Shown here: positions 15,509 to 24,296 of the stretch, in pieces | How positions within the stretch are numbered: the stretch's first letter is position 1 | How the letters are laid out: each line of letters starts with the position of its first letter | Assembly: GCF_035987325.1 (NCBI RefSeq) | Contig: NZ_CP108488.1 | Location: forward strand, 4,092,001-4,156,000 | Direction: 5' to 3' | Source: Streptomyces sp. NBC_01244 | Lineage (GTDB): Bacteria > Actinomycetota > Actinomycetes > Streptomycetales > Streptomycetaceae | Length of the DNA: 64,000 bases | Notes under the pieces: model-generated | Databases searched by the model: none | Seen by the model: the letters and a program-made list of their open reading frames with translations, nothing else | What the model was told of the DNA's origin: nothing | Program-made: the position numbers and the translations under genes

Positions 15509-16266
15509 ACGAGCACAACTTCCGTACCGGCGGCCTCGATCGCCGCCTTCTGAGCGGGGTCGAGCCCCGGGTCCGTGATGAGGAGGTCGACGTCGGCGAA
15601 GGAGCCGAAGCGGGCGAAGTGTTCCTGGCCCGCCTTCGCGGAGTCGGCGAGGAGGACGACGCGGCGGGCGGCGGCCATCGCTGCCCGCTTGACGGCGGCC
15701 TCGGCGAGGTCGGGGGTGGTCAGGCCGCCCTCGGCGGTGAAGCCGTTCGTCGCGAGGAAGGCGACGTCCGCGCGGATCTCGGCGTACGCCCTCAGGGCCC
15801 ACGCGTCGACGGCGGCGCGGGTGCGGTGCCGGACCCGGCCTCCCACGAGGTGGAGGTCGATGCCGGTGTGGTCGGCGAGCCGGGCGGCGACGGGCAGCGC
15901 GTGGGTGACCACGGTGAGCGCGGTGTCGACCGGAATGACCGCCGCGAGGCGGGCCACCGTACTGCCCGCGTCGAGGACGATGCTGCCGCCGTCGGGGAGT
16001 TCGGCGAGGGCGGCGGCCGCGATGCGGTCCTTCTCGTCGGCCGCGGTGACCTCGCGCTCGGTGAGGTCCGGCTCGAAGTCGAGGCGGCCGGCCGGTATGG
16101 CGCCGCCGTGCACCCGGCGTACGAGCCCGGCCCGGTCCAGGGCCTTGAGGTCGCGGCGCACGGTCTCGGCCGTGACCTGGAACTGGTCGGCCAGGGACAG
16201 GACGTCGACCCGGCCCGCCTCGCGGGCGAGGCGGAGGATCTCCTGCTGGCGCTCCGGTGCGTACAT
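15505..16266 (-). CDS. fruR: DeoR-family regulator of the fructose operon
   Basis: The 253-aa product has an N-terminal DeoR helix-turn-helix (ERQQEILRLA, then VTAETVRRDLKALDRAGLVR) and a C-terminal sugar-phosphate-binding domain (LDAGSTVARLA and FLATNGFTAEGGLTTPD). It is first in the fruR-fruK-fruA operon, as usual in streptomycetes, and would repress the operon until fructose-1-phosphate binds. Confidence 0.85.
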   Translation of the reverse strand: MYAPERQQEILRLAREAGRVDVLSLADQFQVTAETVRRDLKALDRAGLVRRVHGGAIPAGRLDFEPDLTEREVTAADEKDRIAAAALAELPDGGSIVLDAGSTVARLAAVIPVDTALTVVTHALPVAARLADHTGIDLHLVGGRVRHRTRAAVDAWALRAYAEIRADVAFLATNGFTAEGGLTTPDLAEAAVKRAAMAAARRVVLLADSAKAGQEHFARFGSFADVDLLITDPGLDPAQKAAIEAAGTEVVLV

Positions 16267-16345
16267 GTGGTTTCAGATCCGTTCGATGCCCGACTCTGTG
16301 GGTTTCTTTGGATCGTACGCCCACTTGCGCCTGAAAACAAAACAA

Positions 16346-16381
16346 ACGGGCATATCCGCCAACAGAAGCGGACATGCCCGT
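16346..16381 (-). terminator. Rho-independent terminator of MFS gene
   Basis: Arms 16346-16359 and 16368-16381 form a 14-bp stem with one G-U pair in the minus-strand RNA. On that strand it is followed by TTTGTTTTGTTTTC, a classical U-tract. It terminates the exporter gene ending at 16448 and shields fruR. Confidence 0.85.
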
Positions 16382-16447
16382 CGTCAGTGAGCTGCGCCGG
16401 AGCGCCGTACCGGCCGCGGCCGTACTAGCCGGCGTGCTCCCGCCGCA

Positions 16448-18037
16448 CTAGCCGGCGTGCTCCGTGCCGCCCTCGCGCTCGGCCATGGGGACGGCCTTGC
16501 GCGGCAGCATGAACATCACGGAGAAGATCACGACCAGGACGGCCACGACCCACCACATGGCGTTGTGGAACGCGTCCACGTAGGGCGGCCCGAAGACCCG
16601 GTCGTCCTCGATGAAGCCGAAGTAGACGACGGAGGTCAGGCCGAGGCCCAGCGCGTTGCCCATCTGGCCGGTGGTGTTGATCAGTCCGGACGCCGAGCCG
16701 GCGTGCTCGCGCGGCACTTCGGAGAGCACGGTGTCGGTCAGCGGCGCGATGATCAGGCCCATTCCGGCGCCCATGACGATCAGCGGGGCGGCCATCTGCC
16801 AGGAGTGGATGGCCATGCCGTAGCGGTCCGACTCCCAGATGTAGAGGAGTACGCCCGCGGCCATGACCAGCGCGCCGGCCTGGAGCACCTTGCGGCCGAA
16901 GCGCGGTACGAGCTTCTGTACGGACACGCCCGCGGCGGCCGAGACGGCGATCGAGAACGGGATGCCCGTGGAGCCGGCCTTCAGGGCGCTCCAGCCGAGG
17001 CCCATCTGCATGTAGAGCGTCCACACCAGGAAGAAGATGCCGGTCGCGAGGCCGAAGGTCAGCTGGACCGCGATACCGCCCGCGAAGCTCTTGACCTTGA
17101 AGAGGGAGAGCTCGACGAGCGGGGAGCCGTCCTTCTGGATCTTGTACTTCTCGTAGGCGATGAAGGCGCCGAAGACCAGCGGCGAGGCGATCATGCAGAC
17201 GAAGCCCCACACGGGCCAGTCGTTCTCGCGGCCGTGGGTGAGCGGGAAGATCAGCATGACCAGGGCGAGGGTCGCGAGCACGACGCCCACCAGGTCCAGA
17301 CGCAGCGCCTTGGGAGCCTTGGACTCGGCGATGAACTTGCGGCCCAGGATCACGCCCGCGATGCCGACAGGCAGGTTGATCAGGAAGATCGGGCGCCATT
17401 CGAGACCGGCGATGTTCCACTCGGTGAGCAGCGCGCCGAGCATCGGGCCCGAGACGGCGCCGAGGCCGATGATCGCGCCGAACAGGCCGAAGACCTTGCC
17501 GCGCTCGTGCGGCGGGAAGGTGACGTGGATGATCGCGAGCACCTGCGGGACCATCATGGCCGCCATGGCGCCCTGGAGGATGCGGGCGGCGACGAGCACG
17601 TCGGGACTGGGGGCCAGACCACAGAGCAGCGAAGCCGCGGTGAAACCGGATATGCCGATGAGGAAGAGGCGCTTGCGGCCGTAGATGTCACCGAGACGGC
17701 CGCCGGTGATCAGGCCGGCGGCGAAGGCGAGCGCGTAGCCGGCGGTGATCCACTGGATGGCGCTGGTGGAGGCGCCGAGGTCCTCGCGCATCCGGGGTAT
17801 CGCGATGTTGACGATCGTGACGTCGACCAGGTCCATGAAGGCGGCGGTCATCACGATGGCGAGCGCGATCCAGCGGCGCCGGTCGGCGGGGGCCGTGGGC
17901 TCGCCGCCGGTCGCGCTCGTGTCTCCGGCGTCGCCGGCCTTGCTGATCGAGGTGGTCTCTGCGGGAGGGTCGGTCCGCTCTTCTTGTACGGGCCCGTTCT
18001 TTCCTTCGGGCGATGACTGGGTCGTCTCGGTGCTCAT
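16448..18037 (-). CDS. DHA2-type MFS drug exporter
   Basis: The 529-aa product has a charged cytoplasmic N-terminus of about 60 residues and then 14 predicted membrane spans, with the DHA2 motifs FMDLVDVTIVNIAIPRM (motif D1) and GGRLGDIYGRKRLF (motif A). Such EmrB/QacA-like proteins extrude drugs by proton antiport. ATG 18037 is taken as start; an in-frame ATG at 18058 is possible. It is divergent from a WYL-domain regulator 62 bp away, which is the likely controller. Confidence 0.85.
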   Translation of the reverse strand: MSTETTQSSPEGKNGPVQEERTDPPAETTSISKAGDAGDTSATGGEPTAPADRRRWIALAIVMTAAFMDLVDVTIVNIAIPRMREDLGASTSAIQWITAGYALAFAAGLITGGRLGDIYGRKRLFLIGISGFTAASLLCGLAPSPDVLVAARILQGAMAAMMVPQVLAIIHVTFPPHERGKVFGLFGAIIGLGAVSGPMLGALLTEWNIAGLEWRPIFLINLPVGIAGVILGRKFIAESKAPKALRLDLVGVVLATLALVMLIFPLTHGRENDWPVWGFVCMIASPLVFGAFIAYEKYKIQKDGSPLVELSLFKVKSFAGGIAVQLTFGLATGIFFLVWTLYMQMGLGWSALKAGSTGIPFSIAVSAAAGVSVQKLVPRFGRKVLQAGALVMAAGVLLYIWESDRYGMAIHSWQMAAPLIVMGAGMGLIIAPLTDTVLSEVPREHAGSASGLINTTGQMGNALGLGLTSVVYFGFIEDDRVFGPPYVDAFHNAMWWVVAVLVVIFSVMFMLPRKAVPMAEREGGTEHAG

Positions 18038-18099
18038 GAAGAGAAACCTAGACGGCATGTAGGTCAGTTGGTGTCCTATTTGGCTGGCACCTTTGAACC

Positions 18100-19059
18100 A
18101 TGACCGACACCCCGGCCCGCCTCCTCTCCCTGCTCTCCCTGCTCCAGACCCCGCGCGAGTGGCCCGGCAGCGAGCTGGCCGAGCGGCTGCGCGTGAGCGC
18201 CCGTACGATCCGGCGCGATATCGACCGGCTGCGGGAGCTGGGGTACCCGGTGGAGGCCACGCTGGGCGCGGAGGGCGGCTATCGGCTGGTGGCGGGCGCC
18301 GCGATGCCGCCGCTCGTCCTGGACGACGAGGAGGCCGTCGCGATCGCCGTGGGGCTGCGGGCGGGGGCCGGGCACGCGATCGAGGGTGTGGAGGAGGCCT
18401 CCGTACGCGCCCTCGCGAAGCTGGAGCAGGTCCTGCCGGGGCGGCTGCGGCGGCGGGTGGGCGCGCTGCAGTCGGCGACGGTCGCGGTGACGCGGGGCGA
18501 CGGGGCGAGCGTGGATCCGCGGACGCTGACGGCGATCGCCTCGGCGGTGGCGGGGCCGGAGCGGCTGCGGTTCGCGTACCGGGCCCGGGACGGGGTGGAC
18601 TCGCGGCGGCTGGTGGAGCCGTACCGGCTGGTCAGTACCGGGAGCCGGTGGTACCTGGTGGCCTACGACATGGAGCGCGGGGACTGGCGCACCTTCAGGG
18701 TGGACCGGGTGAGCGAGCCGCACGCGACGGGGGCGAGGTTCGTGGGGCGGGAGCTGCCGATGGACGCGGTGGACTTCGTGCGGCGGGGGCTGCGGGGCGG
18801 GGAGTCGACTTACCGGGTCGACGTCACCTTCGCGGCGGCGGCGGGGCTGCCGGAGTGGGTGCGGGAGTTCGTGGTTCCCCCGGGTGGGGGTGGGGAGGGC
18901 GCCGCTGTGCGGGTGCGGTTCGAGTCGGCGGACTCGCCGGAGTGGCTGGTGGCGCGATTGGCGCTGGTGGGGGTGCCGTTCACCGTGCACGGGCCCGGGG
19001 TCCTGGTGGAGGCAGCGCGGGCGCTGGGGGCGCGGCTGGCGGAGGCGGCGGGGCCGTAG
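18100..19059 (+). CDS. YafY/WYL-domain transcriptional regulator
   Basis: The 319-aa product has a winged HTH (SELAERLRVSARTIRRDIDR) and a WYL domain (RRLVEPYRLVSTGSRWYLVA, then WRTFRVDRVS), as in ligand-responsive regulators of the YobV/YafY group. It is divergent from the DHA2 exporter, with only 62 bp between starts, so it probably regulates that gene and itself. Confidence 0.85.
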   Translation: MTDTPARLLSLLSLLQTPREWPGSELAERLRVSARTIRRDIDRLRELGYPVEATLGAEGGYRLVAGAAMPPLVLDDEEAVAIAVGLRAGAGHAIEGVEEASVRALAKLEQVLPGRLRRRVGALQSATVAVTRGDGASVDPRTLTAIASAVAGPERLRFAYRARDGVDSRRLVEPYRLVSTGSRWYLVAYDMERGDWRTFRVDRVSEPHATGARFVGRELPMDAVDFVRRGLRGGESTYRVDVTFAAAAGLPEWVREFVVPPGGGGEGAAVRVRFESADSPEWLVARLALVGVPFTVHGPGVLVEAARALGARLAEAAGP

Positions 19060-19107
19060 CGGGGGCTGGTGCCCTGCGGGGCTGTCCCCTACCCGCCCTT
19101 CCACCGT

Positions 19108-19159
19108 TCCCCGGGGCTCCGCCCCGGACCCCGCTCCTCAAACGCCGGAGGGGCTGGAT
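19108..19159. repeat. Dispersed Streptomyces GC-palindrome repeat, intergenic copy
   Basis: CCCGGGGCTCCGCCCCGGACC followed by CCTCAAACGCCGGAGGGGCTGGA lies between the convergent WYL and sigma-factor genes. The self-complementary CGGGGC...GCCCCG part folds into a hairpin and may double as a terminator. It matches the copy inside fruA at 14014-14069. Confidence 0.7.
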
Positions 19160-19236
19160 CGGGCAAAGGGGAGCCCCCGGCGCCTGGGGGGGATAGGCAC
19201 CGGGGGCTCGTATAGGGGGCTGTGACTCGGGGCCGG

Positions 19237-20214
19237 TCAGGCCACCGCGTCGAAGCCGGTGTCGCGGGCCATCTTCTTCAGTTCGAGCAGCGCGTGCTTC
19301 TCGATCTGGCGGATCCGCTCGCGGGTCAGGCCGTGCTGCTTGCCCACTTCCGTCAGCGTACGCTCTCGACCGTCTTCAATGCCGTAACGCATCTTGATGA
19401 TCGACGCGGTTCGCTGGTCCAGCTTGCCCAGCAGGTCCTCCAGCTCCTCGCTGCGCAGGAGGGAGAGGACGGACTGCTCGGGGGAAATCGCCGAGGTGTC
19501 TTCCAGCAGGTCGCCGAACTGCGTGTCGCCGTCCTCGTCCACGCCCATGTTCAGGCTGACCGGGTCGCGCGCCCAGTCCAGGACGTCGCCGACGCGCTTC
19601 TCCGTCGTGTCCAGCTCGGCGGCGATCTCCGCGTGCTCCGGGTCCCGGCCGTTCTCGCGGTTGAACTCGCGCTGGACCCGGCGGATCCGGCCGAGCTCCT
19701 CCACCAGGTGGACGGGCAGGCGGATGGTGCGGGACTGGTCGGCGATGGAGCGGGTGATCGCCTGGCGGATCCACCACGTGGCGTACGTGGAGAACTTGAA
19801 GCCCTTGGCGTAGTCGAACTTCTCCACGGCGCGGACCAGCCCGGCGTTGCCCTCCTGGATGAGGTCGAGGAGCGGCAGACCGCTGCGCGGGTAGCGGCGG
19901 GCCACGGCGACGACCAGGCGGAGGTTGGAGCGGATGAAGACTTCCTTGGCGCGCTCGCCCTCGGCGGCCAGGAACTCGAGCTCCTCCCGGGAGGGCTTCT
20001 TGCCCTTGCGCTCTATCGCACCGTCGAGGATCTGCTGCGCGTACACGCCCGCCTCGATGATCTGCGAGAGCTCGACTTCCTTGGCCGCGTCGAGCAGCGG
20101 GGTGCGCGCGATCTCGTCCAGGTACATGCCGACCAGGTCGCGGTCTGCGATCTCCCCGCCCACAGCGCGAGCGCTGCTCGTGGACTGACGACGGGCGACG
20201 GCGCGGGTTGCCAT
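19237..20214 (-). CDS. hrdD: Principal-type RNA polymerase sigma factor, HrdD-like
   Basis: The 325-aa product lacks the long region 1.1 of HrdB but has region 1.2 (DLVGMYLDEIARTPLL), region 2 (NLRLVVAVARRYPRSGLPLLD, then FKFSTYATWWIRQAI), region 3 and region 4.2 (LTRERIRQIEKHALLELKKM). This is a group 2 sigma-70 factor. Length, MATRAVARR start and neighbourhood match HrdD of streptomycetes as I recall it; HrdA/HrdC cannot be fully excluded. ATG 20214 follows an AAGGGA ribosome binding site. Confidence 0.85.
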   Translation of the reverse strand: MATRAVARRQSTSSARAVGGEIADRDLVGMYLDEIARTPLLDAAKEVELSQIIEAGVYAQQILDGAIERKGKKPSREELEFLAAEGERAKEVFIRSNLRLVVAVARRYPRSGLPLLDLIQEGNAGLVRAVEKFDYAKGFKFSTYATWWIRQAITRSIADQSRTIRLPVHLVEELGRIRRVQREFNRENGRDPEHAEIAAELDTTEKRVGDVLDWARDPVSLNMGVDEDGDTQFGDLLEDTSAISPEQSVLSLLRSEELEDLLGKLDQRTASIIKMRYGIEDGRERTLTEVGKQHGLTRERIRQIEKHALLELKKMARDTGFDAVA

Positions 20215-20739
20215 GCGTGCTCCCTTGCGATGAGTTCGGTCGCGGTGGTGCGGTGGTTCGGCTGCCCTGGTGCGGCTGCCCGGACACTCTCCCGAGTGCC
20301 CGCTTCCGAAGGAAACAACGACTGGAATCGGGACAGAATTCCCACGTTGCTCCCTGTTTTTCGAGATCTTGCAGTATCCTGCCCCGCCGTCCCCCGGCAC
20401 GGGAGGCTCGGTGGAGCCGTGAGAGCTCAAAGAGATGCAGGTCAGGGCGGGAATGGCGGCCGGTTCCAGAGGCCGCACGCACCACACCATCAGGGCGTCG
20501 ATGAGACCACCGTCACACTTGACACGGGCGTTTCCGCCCTGGAACAGCGCCGTCCCAGGCTGCACTCCCACCCCAAGAGACGGCCTTCGGCGGCTTCCGG
20601 TTGCCTCGACCGGGGACGCCCTACTCGTCCGAGTGAAGGTGCGGCATATTCCTGCGACATGGGCGGCATCCCCTCGGGCATCGGAGAGTCGCTTGTGCCC
20701 TCCGGCCGGCGACGCCCACACTCAGAGGAGGTGCTGCAC

Positions 20740-21384
20740 ATGACCGCTCTCGCCCACGAGACGCTGGAGGCCGTAATGCCGAAGGTCGCGACCCCCCCGT
20801 CGGACCTTGACGACGTCCTGTGGCAGGCATGGCAAGCGATCGAACTCCCCGAGGGCTACCACGCCGAAATCATCGAGGGGCTCATCGAGGTGTCACCCAC
20901 GGGTCGCTTGTCGCACAGCCAGGTCGCCAACCGTCTTCGCCGCGCCTTGGACAAGTTCCTGGACCGGAGCGAGTTCGCGGCCTTCCAGGACACCAATGTC
21001 ATTCAGGCGCGGAAGGCCTGGATCCCCGACGTCCTGGTGGCACCCGAGGACGTGGAAGAGCACGGCAGCGAGGACGGGATCGGCATCAAGGCCTCCGCCG
21101 TCCAGTTGATCATCGAAGTCGTCTCCCCCGGCAACGACAGCGTGACACGTGACCGCACCCGTAAGCGGCGTGAATACGCGCGGGCGGGCATCCCCGTCTA
21201 CGTCCTCATCGACGACCACGACGAGCGCGGCATCGTGACCGTGCTGACCTCCCCAGATCCGGACCAGGCCATCTACGGCGATGAGCTCCGGGCGGGCTAC
21301 GGCGCCACGGCCACCATCCCGAGCGGGCCCGCGAAGGGGTTCACCATCGGCGAGGACATCACCGGGCCTCCCCGCGTCGCCTAA
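20740..21384 (+). CDS. Uma2-family (DUF820) putative nuclease-fold protein
   Basis: The 214-aa product has the Uma2 layout: EGYHAEIIEGLIEVSPTGRL, HSQVANRLRRAL, then WIPDVLVAPEDV and LIIEVVSPGNDSVTRDRTRK followed by YARAGIPVYVLID. The PD...EvVS elements are those of a PD-(D/E)xK fold. Such proteins are very abundant in Streptomyces, usually with unknown substrate. ATG 20740 has an AGAGGAGG ribosome binding site. The 525 bp upstream, shared with the divergent sigma-factor gene, hold no other gene I can support. Confidence 0.8.
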   Translation: MTALAHETLEAVMPKVATPPSDLDDVLWQAWQAIELPEGYHAEIIEGLIEVSPTGRLSHSQVANRLRRALDKFLDRSEFAAFQDTNVIQARKAWIPDVLVAPEDVEEHGSEDGIGIKASAVQLIIEVVSPGNDSVTRDRTRKRREYARAGIPVYVLIDDHDERGIVTVLTSPDPDQAIYGDELRAGYGATATIPSGPAKGFTIGEDITGPPRVA

Positions 21385-21752
21385 TCAGGGCGGGTGGAGA
21401 CCTGGGGGCAGGCGCGGCAGGCGGGTGGGCCCGACTGGGTCCACCACCTGCAGCGCGGGCGGAGGTGGCAGGGCGGGAGCGGGGCCGGTGGGCTCGCGGA
21501 TTCCGTCAGGCGGGTGGCCAGGGTGCACGACTCCCCCGCGCGGTTGAGGCAGTGCGGGACGCAGTGGGAGGCCAGGCGCAGCAGGCGGCGCGGTTCGGTG
21601 CCGGGCGGGAGTCCGGCCAGGGCTTCGGCCGCCGGGCGGGGTGCCGGGAGGTAGAGCGGCGGGCCGTCGAGGCCTTCGCGGACCGCGAGGACCAGCGACT
21701 CCGGCGCGTACGCCGAGCCGCTGGGGCACCAGAGCTGCTCGCGGTCAGCCAA
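21381..21752 (-). CDS. Conserved Cys-rich actinobacterial protein
   Basis: The 123-aa product carries many cysteines in a regular pattern (LASHCVPHCLNRAGESCTLA, then CHLRPRCRWW and ACRACPQ), suggesting metal binding. Similar Streptomyces proteins of unknown function come to mind. It starts with TTG at 21752, overlapping the end of the LigB gene by 8 bp, and its stop overlaps the convergent Uma2 stop. Confidence 0.6.
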   Translation of the reverse strand: MADREQLWCPSGSAYAPESLVLAVREGLDGPPLYLPAPRPAAEALAGLPPGTEPRRLLRLASHCVPHCLNRAGESCTLATRLTESASPPAPLPPCHLRPRCRWWTQSGPPACRACPQVSTRPD

Positions 21753-22539
21753 ATTGCAGGGACCGCTTCGAGAGGCCCATCCAGAAGCCCGAGACCGGGG
21801 TGGTGGGGGTGGTGAGATCGGATTCCGCGGCGCCCAGGGTGACGAACAGGGGGGCGAAGTGTTCCGTCCGCGGGTGGGCCAGGCGGCCCGCCGGGGACTT
21901 GGCTTCGAAGTCCAGCAGGGCGTCGATGTCGGCGGCGGCCAGTGCCTCGTGGCCCCAGGCGTCGAATTCGGCGGACCACGACGGGACGCCGGGGCCGGTG
22001 TGGCGCAGGGCGGCCAGGTTGTGGGTGAAGAAGCCGCTGCCGACGATGAGGACGCCCTCGTCGCGCAGGGGGGCCAGCTTGCGGCCGATCTCCATCAGGC
22101 GGCGCGGATCGAGGGTCGGCATGGATATCTGGAGCACCGGTATGTCGGCCTCGGGGAACATCTCCACCAGCGGGACGTACGCGCCGTGGTCCAAGCCGCG
22201 GTCGGGGATGTCCTGGACGGGGGTGCCCGGGGCCTTGAGGAGCGCGCGGACCGCCGCGGCCAGCCCGGGGGCGCCCGGAGCGTCGTAGCGGACCTGGTAG
22301 TAGTGCTCGGGGAAGCCCCAGAAGTCGTAGACGAGCGGGACCGGTTCGGTGGCTCCGAGGGCGAGCGGGGCCTCCTCCCAGTGGGCGGAGACCATCAGGA
22401 TCGCGCGGGGGCGGGGCAGGTCCGCGGACCAGGCGGCCAGCTCGGCGGGCCAGAGCGGGTCGTCCGCGAGGGGCGGGGCTCCGTGGCTCAGGTACAGCGC
22501 CGGCATCCGGGTGGGGGTGGTGGCTTCGGGCGTCGGCAT
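21745..22539 (-). CDS. LigB/DODA-type extradiol dioxygenase family protein
   Basis: The 264-aa product resembles the YgiD/DODA group of class III extradiol dioxygenases: ALYLSHGAPP (first metal His), VSAHWEEAPL (second His) and the later VGSGFFTHNL and HFAPLFVTLGAAE segments. These use non-haem Fe(II) or Zn to open catechol rings. Its promoter region contains a 34-bp palindrome. It is likely co-expressed with the Cys-rich gene that overlaps its end. Confidence 0.85.
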   Translation of the reverse strand: MPTPEATTPTRMPALYLSHGAPPLADDPLWPAELAAWSADLPRPRAILMVSAHWEEAPLALGATEPVPLVYDFWGFPEHYYQVRYDAPGAPGLAAAVRALLKAPGTPVQDIPDRGLDHGAYVPLVEMFPEADIPVLQISMPTLDPRRLMEIGRKLAPLRDEGVLIVGSGFFTHNLAALRHTGPGVPSWSAEFDAWGHEALAAADIDALLDFEAKSPAGRLAHPRTEHFAPLFVTLGAAESDLTTPTTPVSGFWMGLSKRSLQFG

Positions 22540-22584
22540 CGGGAGCTCCTGGAATCGTCACGGCGGGCCGCCACACAAAGACTA

Positions 22585-22618
22585 ACCCCGCATCGTTCAA
22601 ATTTGAACGATGCGGGGT
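22585..22618. promoter_or_regulatory. 34-bp perfect palindrome
   Basis: Positions 22585-22601 are the exact reverse complement of 22602-22618, centred on TTCAAATTTGAA with GC-rich outer arms. It is 57 bp past the stop of the MFS gene and 46 bp before the LigB start, both on the minus strand. It may be a terminator for the MFS gene or an operator for the dioxygenase gene. The AT-rich symmetrical centre is more operator-like; the minus-strand 3' side is only weakly T-rich. Confidence 0.6.
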
Positions 22619-22674
22619 CGTCAGTCATTCCCGTACCCGGGAGCGGTGCCCGCCCCCTCGTGTGAAGTACCGGA

Positions 22675-24210
22675 TCAGTGGGCGATCACCGGGATCTTCA
22701 TGTCGGCGTCCGCGCCCTCGGCGACCGGGTCGCCCGCGCCCGGCTTGCCCGTGGTGATGAGGGTCAGGGCGATGAGGGAGCTGGCGACCAGGATGCCGAC
22801 CGCCCACCAGATCGCGGAGGAGTAGCCCTCCACCATGGCCTGGGCCTGGATCAGCTTCGCCGCCGGGCCGCCCGCCGCGACCTCGGCCGCGTGGTCGGTC
22901 AGGTAGGCGGTCGTCGCGGATGCGGCGATCGTGTTCAGCAGGGCGGTGCCGATCGCGCCGCCCACCTGCTGCGAGGTGTTGACCATCGCGGAGGCGACAC
23001 CGGCGTCGGCCGGGTTCACCCCGTACGTGGCCAGGGACATGGCGGGCATGAACGCCGTACCCATGCCGAGGCCCAGCAGCAGCTGCGCCGGCAGGATCAG
23101 CGCCGGGTAGGAGGAGCCGACCTCGAGCTGCGTCAGCAGCAGCATGCCGCTGGCGGCGACCATGAAGCCGGGGCCCATCAGCAGGCGCGGCGGGACCCGC
23201 GTCATCAGGCGGGCACCGATCTGCGTGGAGCCGGCGATCATGCCCACGATCATCGGGAGGAAGGCGAAGCCGGTCGTGACGGGCGAGAAGCCCTTGACGA
23301 CCTGCAGGTAGTAGGTGAGGAAGAGGAACAGACCGAACATCGCGATGACGGCGAGGCCCAGCGAGAGGTAGACGCCGCCGCGGTTGCGCTCCAGCAGGAC
23401 GCGCAGCGGGAGCAGCGGGTGGGCCGTACGGGACTCGACGAAGACGAACGCGCCGAGCAGCACCACGGAGGCGACGAACATGCCGACGGTGAGGCCGTCC
23501 GACCAGCCGGCCGACTCGGCGCGGGTGAACCCGTAGACGAGGGCGACGAGACCGGTCGTGGACAGCAGGACGCCGGGGATGTCGAGCGGTGCGCGGTTAC
23601 GGCCGCCGGCCGGCTCGCGGATGATCATCCAGGCGCCGACGGCGGCGACGATCGCGAACGGGATGTTGACGAAGAAGGTCCAGCGCCAGTTCAGGTACTC
23701 GGTGAGGACGCCGCCGAGGATCAGGCCCACGGCGCCACCGCCACCGGCGATCGCACCGTAGATGCCGAAGGCCTTGGCGCGCTCCTTGGCGTCGGTGAAC
23801 ATGACGGCCAGCAGCGAGAGCGCGGCGGGCGCGAGCAGTGCGCCGAAGGCGCCCTGGAGGGCGCGGGCGCCCAGCATCATGGCCTCACCCTGTGCGGCGC
23901 CGCCCAGCGCGGAGGCCAGGGCGAAGCCGATGAGGCCGACGATGAAGGCGTTCTTGCGGCCCCACTTGTCGGCGATGCGGCCGCCGAAGAGGAGCAGTCC
24001 GCCAAAGGCCAGCGCGTACGCGGTGATGACCCACTGGCGGTTGCCGTCCGATATGCCGAGGTCGGTCTGGGCGGACGGCAGGGCGATGTTCACGATGGTG
24101 GCGTCGAGGACGACCATCAGCTGCGCCAGCGCGATGAAGACCAGGGCCTTCCAGCGACTGGGATCGGCGGCGGCGACGGACAGCGGCGGGTTCGCGGCTG
24201 TTTTTGACAT
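22675..24210 (-). CDS. DHA2-type MFS drug exporter, TetR-linked
   Basis: The 511-aa product has 14 predicted spans, with motif D1 (LMVVLDATIVNIALPSAQ) and motif A (FGGRIADKWGRKNAF). It lies 86 bp after the TetR gene on the same strand, so the pair probably form one operon controlled by the twin operators at 25217-25276. Substrate unknown. It is a paralogue of the exporter at 16448-18037. Confidence 0.85.
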   Translation of the reverse strand: MSKTAANPPLSVAAADPSRWKALVFIALAQLMVVLDATIVNIALPSAQTDLGISDGNRQWVITAYALAFGGLLLFGGRIADKWGRKNAFIVGLIGFALASALGGAAQGEAMMLGARALQGAFGALLAPAALSLLAVMFTDAKERAKAFGIYGAIAGGGGAVGLILGGVLTEYLNWRWTFFVNIPFAIVAAVGAWMIIREPAGGRNRAPLDIPGVLLSTTGLVALVYGFTRAESAGWSDGLTVGMFVASVVLLGAFVFVESRTAHPLLPLRVLLERNRGGVYLSLGLAVIAMFGLFLFLTYYLQVVKGFSPVTTGFAFLPMIVGMIAGSTQIGARLMTRVPPRLLMGPGFMVAASGMLLLTQLEVGSSYPALILPAQLLLGLGMGTAFMPAMSLATYGVNPADAGVASAMVNTSQQVGGAIGTALLNTIAASATTAYLTDHAAEVAAGGPAAKLIQAQAMVEGYSSAIWWAVGILVASSLIALTLITTGKPGAGDPVAEGADADMKIPVIAH

Positions 24211-24296
24211 GGGGGTACCCACTTCGCGGTGCGAGATGACTGAAAAAGGGGTGATCAGGGCGCGTTTTCGGCGCTAAAGGGCGCGACTCGGGGGCG

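Noticed and set aside
14555..16375. 606-aa frame covering fruK and part of fruR
   Set aside because: Only the last 317 residues (from ATG 15508) are FruK; the rest is an Arg/Gly-rich shadow of the fruR gene in another frame.
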